A stretch of DNA of 64,000 nt from Grammothele lineata (taxonomy: Eukaryota; Basidiomycota; Agaricomycetes; Polyporales; Polyporaceae), in assembly GCA_002150815.3 (NCBI GenBank), contig NDFF03000370.1:868001-932000 (forward strand). The letters are read 5' to 3'. Both the position numbers and the translations under genes were made by a program. Positions within the stretch are counted from its first letter, which is position 1; each line of letters opens with the position of its first letter. Below, piece by piece: positions 13,601-23,325 of this stretch. The notes under the pieces were generated by a model. The model was given only the letters and a program-made list of their open reading frames with translations. It did not search any database and had not been told where the DNA came from.

Positions 13601-14131
13601 ACCCTGTACAATGCGCAGACGCGCTGGAGAAGGTCTGGAAGAAGGAGTGGTCGAAGGCGATAGAGAAGAAACTCTCATACCAGGAGAAAAGAGGTCTCCA
13701 AGCCATGCTGAAACAAATTGTTGTCGAACCTGTGTATGCGTCTGTTGCCGCCCTCACTAGTTGCCAACTTGCTGACATGTCTTTCTCGCAGTTCCTGGGT
13801 GTTCCGAGAGCCCGTCGACCCCGTTGCTTTGCAGATCCCCACTTATTTCGACGTCATTCCACGCAAAGATGCTCGCGATCTGCGTACGATTCAGACGAAG
13901 CTGAATCAGGACAAGTACGACTCGGTCGACGCTCTAGAAGCGGATCTCGATCTGATGGTCCACAACGCCATCGCCTTTAACGGTGAGGAATCGGAAGTTG
14001 GCAACATGGCGGCCAAGATACAGAACCGGTACCGGGAGCTGCTCGTTGGCGTAAGGGGCAATGGCAGCGCAAAGCGGAAGGGTCCAGAGATGGGCAAGCC
14101 TCAGCCAGCGAAGAAGGTGAAGTTGGCGTGA
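7685..14131 (+). CDS. TAF2: TFIID subunit TAF2 with three C-terminal bromodomains
   Basis: TAF2 is the TFIID subunit that helps recognise core promoters. The N-terminal half is the M1-aminopeptidase-like fold: HQKVVLEVDFSG, GYTEITVVPTTKDLKTIHL, EMPTQRFDAATLS, then WSDTWLVNGLGLYITGLF. The zinc site is lost: HSLSHALACQW stands where active peptidases have HExxH. A HEAT-like part follows (about 10700-11740), then a Pro/Lys-rich linker. Three bromodomains come last, at about 12090-12510, 13300-13690 and 13730-14060. Each keeps the acetyl-lysine-binding Asn (NAKTYN, NCRKFN, NAIAFN). One open frame (about 11650-12199) runs from the last HEAT part into bromodomain 1, so this is one gene. The start is uncertain: ATG 7685 with a weak GTTTTT donor at 7726 gives GFSIYVHQKVV, close to the family; ATG 7455 is the alternative. 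Expect about 1,800-1,900 residues. Confidence 0.92.
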
Positions 14132-14430
14132 GGATACGGGAATGAGGATATGTGCTGCTGAGATCTCGGACTTGGTCTATCGATTATGTTTTCTGTTGTT
14201 TGTCATTGCTAGTCGTTCATTGCACACTTGTACAACATATAATACATACCACGTTTGCTCTAGTACGTATTCAGAGCGACGAGGGCGTGATTGAGACGAG
14301 GACGAGACACGGACGATGATGTCACTATCTCAATCACGATCGGAGACCGATTTCTTGGCATTGGCGAAGGACGGCATATAATCAGCGGATAGCGACCGCG
14401 GATGGCTCACCTCTCTGCTCGACCACATCG

Positions 14431-17400
14431 ATGCATTCCCTCACAACAACTCTTCTTGTACTTACCGTCCTTCTCGTTCTTCTTCCCTCTGAGACATACG
14501 CATTTGGCGCGGGCGATATCCCCGACTTCGCGTACCTCAACGGTTAGCCAGATCTCTCCCCATCCAGATCGCTCAGCCTATAATTGGCTTCACCTCTGAC
14601 CCCATCATCAGGCAAAGCATTCCGTCATGGAGACATAGAGAACATTCTCGCGGAGCTTGCGAAGACTGTCGGCCATGTCAGCAGTGGTGGCGGAGGCTTG
14701 CTGGGCATTGCTCAGTCTGTTCTGAGCGCCGCTGCCAGTGGTGGCGAAGGGGCGAAGTTCACCGGCGAAGATGTCAAAAGGGTCTATTTCGTGAGTAGAG
14801 ACGAATCTATTAACACCCCATCTCGAGTACTAACCGATGCCGGCATGGCGGTAGGGGAACTGGCTCCGTGATTATTCGCAGGTATGTCAATTAATAGCCC
14901 GTACAGCGCTTGGAGTGCTGATCGAGATCCGTTCTGGCAGGCAATGGACATTGCAGGTCTCAGTAAACTATCTGCAGATACGCTAGTGCTTATCGTGTCC
15001 GTCCTCGGATTCCTGGTATGACCTATACGTTTGATGTGATGACGTCCTCTCAAATTCACCATTCTGAAGACATTCGGCTTCGCGACTGAGGAGTTCCAAG
15101 TTACTGCTGACCGCCTCGGCGTATATCTCCCTACTGAGCATATCGACAATCCCAAGTAAGTAACCCAGCACATGTGCGGAGTACATGATCTCATGTGTCT
15201 TTACAGGGGTTACGCTGAGAAAGAGGGAGATGCTCGTCAATTCCACCCGAAGCTGCGCCCGCCAGTCAATCCGCAAGAGCTTGAGATTGATGAGCAGACG
15301 GGCATGAAGGTAAGTCTCATCGTTTTGCGACGGTCTCGCTATAATTCACCCGTGTTCGCATCTAGAACTATATGGCCACCGAGAATAGAGGGTGGGACAC
15401 CTCTACAGCGCTCATCCGTCGAGTCTTCCAAGGCTGCATCGATCACGGCCGGCGTGCTCGGGGACGCGAGGGTGGTGACCTTTGGGAAGCATACCGTCTC
15501 ATGGGGACCGGCCTTCATACCCTTGAGGATTTGCTTGCTCACAGCAACTGGTGCGAGCTTGGTCTTCGCAAGATGGGCTATAACGACGTCTTTTGTCATG
15601 TTGGCGAGAATGGTGAGTCCAACAACCTCCTACTAAAGCGTCCTCGAGTAGCTAAGTCTATAACAGTTGTCATTGATACTCCTAATGGCCAAACACACCC
15701 CCTTGTTACCGGAACGTTCGGCAGTGCTGGTTAGCAACGTTTCATTTGTATGATTGGGGAGCGTATTTTACCTCTTAACTGTAGACTTTTTGCACTCCCT
15801 CATGGGCGAAGCGACTGAGTACGTCTGTTACAACTACTATTATACCCCTTGCTGACAACTGTCGCAGCCATCTGAGTCAGGCCAGCGTAGTTGACCTATC
15901 AAAGAAAATGGACGATGTGTGTAACACGAGTCTCGGCTGAGCTTCTGCCACCCACTTATTTTTCTCAGGCATCCCAAGGCGATAATCCTCTCGGCAACCT
16001 CCAGTCGCTACTAAAGAAGCTGCCAATCGGTGGCGGTGGCGACGACGACGACAAGATGGGACAGGCCGATGCTATGCAGGCCAAAGCAAAGGCGTACCAC
16101 TTCGACCCGGATAACGTGGCGCCTCCAGAAGTCAGAGACCAGCTGTGGGAGCTCCTCAAGTGGCGCGACAATGTCTACCGCGATATTATCAAGAAGATTG
16201 AGATGATTCCCGGCCTCTCAGACTTGATTGAGAATCTGACGAACGCTTTGAATGCTTGTGAGTTTCGCTCGTATGCTGAAGTAAATATCTGCGCCCATGG
16301 ACTAATCCTTTTGCAGTTGTGTACACCGTCTTGGCACCTTATGTTTCTGTGCGTTATAGCTTAATGCCTTTCCGTCCAAAAGTTCAACTACCGCACTGTA
16401 GCCCATCCTCAAACAAGTCACCGACGTCCTCACCGAGGGCAGCAAGGCTGTCATCGACAGTGATGACCAATACCAAGTTCGTAGACAGCTACCAACTGTA
16501 CGCACAAGAGATACTAAATGGGTTCTAGGTCTTCGATGACGCCAATGCCTCTGACCCCTCGCACAGTCTGTTGTCGAAGGTTTGTTATATGTTTTCCGAC
16601 TAGAGGCATGTGCTGACATCACTCCCCCAGGATCATTTCGCGCTGATTCTCAACGAGCCCGCCGGCAAGATTGCTCAGATTGTAGTCCAGAACACTGTGA
16701 AGTTGCTCGTCCAGGTTCGTGAGTTCACTTCGCGTAGCATATACCACGCTTAATCGATGGACACAGGCGTGGTTTGAGGATAGTAACCCTAACAGGGTCA
16801 TCGATGAAGTGAGTTCCCGTTGTGAAACTACATTCACTACAAATCAGAATGTAGTCCCTTTCGTAGATCTTGGAAGCTTTCCATCATCCCTGGTATGCCA
16901 CTGGCAGATCTCGTATCCAACAAGAAATGTTCCAAGGCCTTGAGAACTGGGTTACCAGTCTGGAGAACCCGGACGAGACGATGCAAGCACTCTCCAAGGT
17001 GCGTGGGCTTCTGTGGCTCCGGTTGAACTGCTATGTACTTATCACATTCGTAGGAGAGTGTGAGGGAAGGCAAGAACAAGCGTCAAGGCTCTGATGACGA
17101 TATCGCCAACTCCGGACAGGTGTACGGTGGCGGCCACGCCTCTCAAACCGCCGGAGGGTACGGCGTGTTGGGAGGTAGTTACAGCCATCCCGAGCAGGCC
17201 TCCTACAGCAGCGGGGGTAAGAAATTTACCTTATTTCTACCAGTAATTTGTTTGACTTCTCCCAGGTCGCGATCTCCACACAGAGAGCTATGTTCAGCCT
17301 GAAGAGTCTCGTTATGACAATGACGACTACAAGAGCCATCGCCAAGAACAACTGTCATACGGCCGCCAGTCTGGTTATGGGGGCACCGAAGAATCTTCGT

Positions 17401-18044
17401 ACGGACGCCGCGAAGAGTATGGCTCGGAGCAGCGTTCATACAGAGACGGACCTCGTGGAGACCAGGACTCGTATTCTAGTCCTTCGTACGGTTCAGAGGA
17501 GCCTCCGCGTCACAGCGAGTACGGCGGCGAATACGACGGCGAGCGCCGTGGAGGGTACGAGAGCGGTTACGGCAGGCGCGAAGAGTACAGTCAGCCGCGA
17601 TCCGAGCGCCGTAATGAGGCGTTTGGAGGCGGCTATGGTGGCGAAGAACGTCAGGGCTATGGGGGTGAAGAACGTCGAGGCCATGGCAGCGATGAGTATC
17701 GCAGAGGAGAACGCCACGGTTATGGTGATCAAAGCTACGACCGCCAAGAGGGCTACGCCCCGTCCTATGAAGGGTCCTCGCAGCCCCCATTCAACAGTGG
17801 CGGGTTTGGCGGTGGTGAGTACGGACGGCGCGAGGATGTCTTCGGTGGAGGCGAGTACGGTGGACGGCGTGAGGAGAGTGGATACGGCGGAGATGGGTAT
17901 GGTGGAGGCGATTATGGTCGCCCGCCTGCTCCTCCAGGCGAATTCGGCGGCGAGACCTATGGCATGGAAGGAATGTCCCTTCGAGAGGAGGAGCCCCGTC
18001 GTCACCACGGACACCACGGGCACCACCGCCGCGATGACGATTGA
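14431..18044 (+). CDS. HET-C family protein (heterokaryon incompatibility C homologue)
   Basis: HET-C proteins are secretory-pathway proteins; in Neurospora crassa, polymorphic het-c alleles trigger heterokaryon incompatibility. ATG 14431 gives a signal peptide (MHSLTTTLLVLTVLLVLLPS), then FGAGDIPDFAYLNGKAFRHG and GNWLRDYSQAMDIAGL, both typical of the HET-C core. The core continues with ENRGWDTST, GLHTLEDLLAHSNWCEL and HPLVTGTFGSADFLHSL, followed by helical segments to about 17090. The last exon, from about 17266, encodes about 258 residues of repetitive Gly/Tyr/Arg/Glu sequence (YGGEERQGYGGEERRGHG and similar), ending HHGHHRRDDD-stop. About fifteen small introns interrupt the gene, including very short exons near 15790-15960. 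Role in this fungus is unknown; housekeeping and self-recognition are both possible. Confidence 0.92.
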
Positions 18045-18420
18045 GATCAGCAAGATTGACGAAGCGGAACGCAGATGAAAGAGAGACTGTTGTGTTCATG
18101 TACCCATAATTGATGCGGACAGACATGGTATCATATGCACTCATTGGTGCTCTTACTGAGACAGGCGAAACAAACTTGAGTGTTCAAAACAGGTTCTCAA
18201 ACCTGTGGTTGTGAGCGTCTTATTCTGATAGCGCCCGTCGGCCCGGTCAGCCGCACAGGTGAGGACGGGCGGCTGAGGTCTTCCAGTACCGTACCGCAAC
18301 ACCCTCGTCAACCCCTTCACTTGTCCGTAATCGGGAGACTGTCATCCGGTATCCTCCCGTCCAGATTCTGATATACAGATACCGGTCAGTCAAAAGGGCT
18401 CATATTCTGGTGTGGAAAAA
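18045..18420. other. Intergenic space HET-C/MED11
   Basis: 376 bp between tandem + strand genes. It must hold the HET-C 3' end and the MED11 promoter. I see no ORF, repeat or RNA gene. Confidence 0.6.
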
Positions 18421-19146
18421 ATGGCGACCAACGAGGACGTTACCATGAATAACACTGCGGGCCCTCAAGGGCCACCGGAAGACGTTGATCCCATATGGAT
18501 GTCCAGCCGCACAGCAAGGCAGATTTACGCACTCGGAGAAGTAGAAAAGGTGATGCGCTGCCAGCTGCTCCGCCGACATCCTCTTCTGAACTATCCTCTG
18601 CCTGAAGGACATCACTCGACTACTCTCACTCGCTGCCTCATCTATCGCGCTTCTCTCGCTCCCCCAAACGGACGGTCCAGAGGATACGGACCTCCCGAAG
18701 GGCGCAGAGCGGTCCGAGAAGTTCGTCGACATCGCGAACGAGTACTTCCAGCGGCTGGATGTGCGTCTCTCTTCCGTTCTCTATGCCCCTATTGCAACAC
18801 ATTAACTCATGTGTCCGCCCTCTGCACTCACTCTTTACTCCCCCATCTCCGCTAGAACATCCACATCGAAATTCGTTCCTCCCTCGCGCACATTCGCCAA
18901 GCACGCGTAGCACCTTCAGCGATCAATGCTCCCCCGCCTGGATTCGTGCCCCCCGCACTCGGCGTCGGTCTCCCGTCTGGCTCGTCTGAGATGGACCCGG
19001 ATGGCGCCGCGCGCGGAAGTCGCGGCCTACAGGAAGAACGTGTAGAGCGTGATGCGTGGGTTGGCGTCCTGAACGCGCTCACGCGCATCAAAGAGGCGCG
19101 GGACCGGGAACAGGCGGGTGCGATGCAGACACAGTCGCAGGCATGA
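18421..19146 (+). CDS. MED11: Mediator complex subunit 11
   Basis: MED11 is a head-module subunit of Mediator that pairs with MED22 and bridges activators to RNA polymerase II. Three exons: 18421-18549, 18608-18760 and 18856-19146, joined in phase 0 and giving 190 residues. The core is ARQIYALGEVEKDITRLL, continuing with a helix rich in Leu, Ala and Ser, which matches the MED11 helical pair (a short N-terminal helix ending in a conserved E-K/R-D/E pattern). The C-terminal exon carries a second long helix (NIHIEIRSSLAHIRQARVA) and a Gly/Pro-rich insert, then a polar tail. It is convergent with tubulin cofactor A. Small helical Mediator subunits diverge quickly, so the call rests on the first helix and length. 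Confidence 0.78.
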
Positions 19147-19353
19147 TCGTGGGCGTGACGCCATGGGTGGGACGGAGGGGGATATGTCTCCTTGCGGGGA
19201 CTCGAGTGCGTGTATGCATACAGGTATGTCTGGTGTCCTTCTGCTGCTCTGGGCCGGTCCAATTTCCCTTCGTCTGCTTCGCCTGCTTCCTCGTCCCTCT
19301 TCTGCCTCGTTCTGCTCCACTTACGTGCGAATCGCCGTTCTGTCGTGCTCAAG

Positions 19354-20081
19354 TCAAACACTGACCTCCTCCAGGGCTTCTTTGGCCTTCATCAGCTCCT
19401 CGTCCTCGGCAAGCGCAGGGTCATGCTCCGCGGAGAGCTGGGAGCGCGCTTGTGTCAGAAAGGAAGACCAGCCGCCGCGCGAGTAGTTCGAAGGAGGGAA
19501 GGCTACTCACTACGACGTCACGCAAGTCCTGAACAGCCGCGCCGAGCCGACTCGCCGAATCCGCGATCATCTTGCCCGACTCCTCGAGCATCCGCCTCTG
19601 TATGCACGTGCACGTTCCCCCTGGTCAGCGTTACTGATCTCACGCGCGACATGCGGACGCACTGCGGACGGGAGACAAAACGACGTGGGGAGGGAAAAGA
19701 AGGCAAATGGGAAGCAGGGGGACGCGGGGGAAGAGGAATAATACAAAAGAAGGCGAAGGCGAGGAGGCCAGGGAAAGGGAAAGGGACAGAGACAGGGGTC
19801 GAAGAGCGAGCGGAGCCGTACCGTGTTCTTGATGTCCCACTCCTCCGCGTTGTCCGCGACGAACTTGTCGAGCTTGCGCTTGAGGTCCTCCTCCTCCTTC
19901 TGGTACAGCTTGTGCTCTTTGAACAGCCTGCATTCACCGCGCGCGCGTCGGAACGAAAACCCTCGATCAGATTTCGTCCCGATGACGGACGTCGATCCCG
20001 CAACGCGCACGCGCAGACGCACCTTTTGGCCGATCCGGACTTGATCTTGAGCTGCTTGCGGATCGCGACCGTGTCAGACAT
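19354..20081 (-). CDS. Tubulin-specific chaperone (cofactor) A
   Basis: Cofactor A captures beta-tubulin during alpha/beta dimer assembly (Rbl2p in yeast). Start at 20081 gives MSDTVAIRKQLKIKSGSAKR, then LFKEHKLYQKEEEDLKRKLD, DIKNT, RRMLEESGKMIADSARLG and a final helix ELMKAKEALEEVSV-stop. This is the three-helix coiled-coil bundle of the family (about 110-120 residues). Four exons: introns follow KR, NT and DVV. The last acceptor is the CAG just before LSAEHDPAL, which keeps phase. A 331-residue open frame on the opposite strand (19192-20187) is an antisense shadow. Confidence 0.9.
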
Positions 20082-22267
20082 GGCAATCCGGTCGTACGAG
20101 AGCGATGCGAAAGGAAGATGGCGGTCGGGGTTTGAGTTCCGTGTATGGTTTTCAGTCGCGACAAGAGGCGAGCCCGCCTGGGCGTAGGAGCAAGCCTTTA
20201 TCGCAACGCCAACATACGTCACTGACTCGCGCGGGTCCGGTATGCTCTATCTGCGCCTCCACGGCGCACTCGCCGGTGTAAGCCATTACGTTGCGCGAAG
20301 ATGGACTATGAGTCAGTCCTTGTCGACGCGAGGATATCACTGCCGAAACACACAGACGCTCGAGACCCACTCGCTGAGTTACTTGGCCTTCGCATCTAGA
20401 CTTATTTTCCCGTAACTCAGAACCGCATACCTCGGAAATGCTGCACTCTTGCGTGCAGACTTAGACTCAAGTCTGCTCACACCTCGAGGTTCCCAGTCAT
20501 GAATAACGTGAATAGCGTGATGCGTGTCGACGACTACTTAACTACGATGTGCAAAGTCAGGGAGGCGAGCGCGAGTACAGCAACGGGAGAACGGGGAGGG
20601 GAGGAGGGGACCGACGCGCGCGAGACCATGCGACAACGATGTGTACGTAGCGGGGTGTGAGCAACATGATACGGAGGGAGAGCGGGAGCGGGACATGGGG
20701 CGAAAGAGGCAACGCGGGGCAGAGGCTGCGAAGGCACTGGAACGTCGGCTACACAGCGCGCGCAAGCGCTACGCTGCGCCTCTGCACGAGCGGCGGCGGG
20801 CGAGAGCATGTCGAGGCGAGACAATATCCGGGGCATAGGCAGGGGCATAGCGGTGGCGACACATCTGGACCATGGGAACGACCTTGTGCGCACAGGGCAC
20901 CTCCTACTTCCGGCAGACAGGCGGCGGCGGCACCCGCAAGCGGGCGCGCGCGTACCACACTCCCCGCGCTGAACCGACGCTCGCGACTCAAACCCCCAAC
21001 CCCGCGATCGCTCAGACATCGCACACACGTACACCGAGTACCAGGGGACGTGAGCTAGCACGCGCGCAGCCTGGACAGCGGGACGAGCATCGGACGGAGC
21101 ATGCGGGGAGGGAGGAGTCGCAGAGCAACGGCAGGCGGAGGCCGCACGGAGGCGTGGAGGGTCTTGGGCATGAGGCGTCGTCAGTCGATGAACGGATGGT
21201 CCTCGGAGGATGGTCGGCAGCTGAAGAGGCCCGCGCCTGGCCATGTCTTCCAACCCTGGCTAAGCGCGCCGTACGCAAGCGTGTGTGCTACTGCAATTGC
21301 GCTGCTTCACTTGCGCGCGCACACCACAAGCTGGAGCCGGAGCTCGTGGGCGGTCGGATACTTGGAGCCAGGGAAGAGGGAAAGGGTGAATAGTCGGGGC
21401 AGGGAACGCTAAACCACTCAGTCGGCGGTGATCAGTCGCCATTGAGCGGCAGGCGTTGAAAAAGAAAGGGAAAGGGGCGTGATGTGTGGGGAGGGAGACG
21501 CCATGGAGGGGCGACAGAGGTGGGCAGGCCCGAGCGGGAGGGATGTCGAGAGAGGGAGGAGGGACCTTGATGCCGAAGAGTCGGCGCGCACGTTGATCCG
21601 GGCGAGGCACGGAACCACAACGAAGTGGTCGTCACCGTCAGCCACGGCGTGCACCAGGCGGGACTGGGAAGGACGAGCGGGAAGGAGGGACTAGCGACTA
21701 TCAGCGAGTGGCGTAAGAAACAAGAAAGCGCGCGCAGGGGGGCGAGACAACGCACGCCGCTGGGGACGCGGTGTCTCTAGCCGTCACCTGCGGTCTTGTG
21801 TCGTGTCGCGTCCAACCTCCGGCTACAAGTCGATCCGTGGCCACCACGGTCAAGGGCGGGCTCATCCGCTGTTCTCCGGCGCGCGCCATCAGGATGACAA
21901 CGCGACCGCGCAGCGCAGCAGCGAGACGTCCGCGGGAGCTCGGGGGGAGGGGGTCGTCGCCATACTCGGGGGATGGGGTCGTTCGTGGGGGTGGAGGCGG
22001 GTGGGTAGATGGTGACGAGATAGCAGCAATGCTGGGAAAAAATAGGTACGGGAAGAAGGGTGCCGGGTGAGAAGAAGTGAATAAACATGCGTAAAATGAG
22101 GAATAGGTGATAGTCCGTGTGGTCGTCAGCGTCCTCTGCGTCAAGCAGGGATATCCAGTCTCTTGCGGGGTCTTGATACAGTCGTTATAGGAATAATACA
22201 GTGCAAGGGCTTGCTCGGCGCGTCTGGGTGCGCGGGCGGAGCTTTTCAGGCGAGAGCGCGGGGCCGC
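20082..22267. other. Intergenic region, no recognised gene
   Basis: About 2.2 kb, very GC-rich, with many overlapping low-complexity open frames on both strands (for example 20534-21253 - and 20872-21393 +) and none recognisable. One stretch on the - strand (about 21595-21690) reads SRLVHAVADGDDHFVVVPCL between a strong pyrimidine-tract acceptor and a possible donor. It could be an exon of a small undetected gene; no partner exons were secured. Confidence 0.4.
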
Positions 22268-23325
22268 TCAGTACTTGGGGCCGGGGCCGACAACGGCGGC
22301 GGCGGCAACCACCTGCTGCTGCTGGGCCTGGGCGGCGGCGACGGCGGAGGCGGCGGCGGCATGGCGCTGCTCTGCGGTGCCGAGCATGAGGGCCTCGTTG
22401 ACGTGGCGGAGGTGGGCGGTCTCAGCCTCTGCCTGCTGGAGCCTGGTCTGCAACTGCGTCTGGGTCATCTCGAGGTAACGAATGTGGGTGGTCGCTGCGA
22501 GCCGAACACGCGCCATCAGTACCGATCGCGGCCGATCGCAGATCGACAGAGTGACGTACCCCGATCCAAAAGCGAAACCTTGGACGACTTCTGGTTCGTG
22601 ACCGGGAGAGCGTCCTTGAGACGGCGGTAGCCGTCACGGAGCTCATCCCGCCGCCTCTGCTCAGACTCGATCCGCTGGCGGCGGATCTCCTCGCGGCGCA
22701 TATCGTTGTTGGCGGTCGAGGACGTCGGCGCAAAATCGTCGTCGTCGTCGCTCGCAAACTCGTCCGAGGCCTTGGCCCGCTTCTTCTGCGCCTGGCGGGC
22801 AGACGCGCGCGTGATGGCGGCCGTGCCGAGCGGGTTGTAGCGATGCGAGCGGGGGATGGCGGCGAGCGAGCCCGGCGGGACGGCGGGACCGGGCGAGTGC
22901 GAGCCACTTCCACGGCGGCTGCGGCTGGAGCTGTCCGAGGAGAGGTCGCCCGCGCTGAGGTTGGAGAGCGCGCCCGGGTAGATGCCCGTGGGAGTGAAGG
23001 GGCGGGCCGGGGAGCCGGTCGAGTAGTTGCCGCTGGGCGAGGTGTAGGTGTACTCGTTGAGGCCGCCGTTAAGGTTGAGCGAGGTGAAGCTGCGGGGCGA
23101 CGACGTAGGAGGCACTAGACGGGAATAGGTCAGCGATGGGAAGGGGGGCGGGGTCAAGGCGGGGCGGGAGCACTCACAGCCCATGGTAGAAACGCCGAAG
23201 GGGGAATGGGGCGGGTACTGGAGGTAGTCGAGCCCCGAGAGGGGGTCGTTGTAGTACGCGGACGCATCCATGAAGTCGGCGTTCTTGCCGTGGTCGAGGA
23301 CGTTCTCGATGTGGGCGGTCTCCAT
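22268..23325 (-). CDS. bHLH transcription factor 1
   Basis: A DNA-binding bHLH regulator. Start at 23325 (METAHIENVLDHGKNADFMD); a small intron follows STMG. A Ser/Pro/Gly-rich region leads to a basic region and first helix: RRQRIESEQRRRDELRDGYR, RLKDALPVTNQKSSKVSLLD. An intron splits the domain directly after LLDR, and the second helix resumes ATTHIRYLEMTQTQLQTRLQ as a leucine-zipper-like extension. The protein ends in an Ala/Gln-rich tail (QQQQVVAAAAVVGPGPKY-stop). The E-RR pattern in the basic region (EQRRRDEL) predicts E-box binding. It is a paralogue of the gene at 33283-34406, with the intron in the same place and phase. Target genes are unknown. Confidence 0.88.

Noticed and set aside
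17248..18078. 276-residue open frame in the HET-C last exon
   Set aside because: It is the +1-shifted reading of the Gly/Tyr repeats. The true frame follows from the intron at 17220-17265 and ends at 18044.
19192..20187. 331-residue open frame on the + strand
   Set aside because: It lies antisense to the tubulin cofactor A gene, whose spliced exons match the family; its own text is low complexity.
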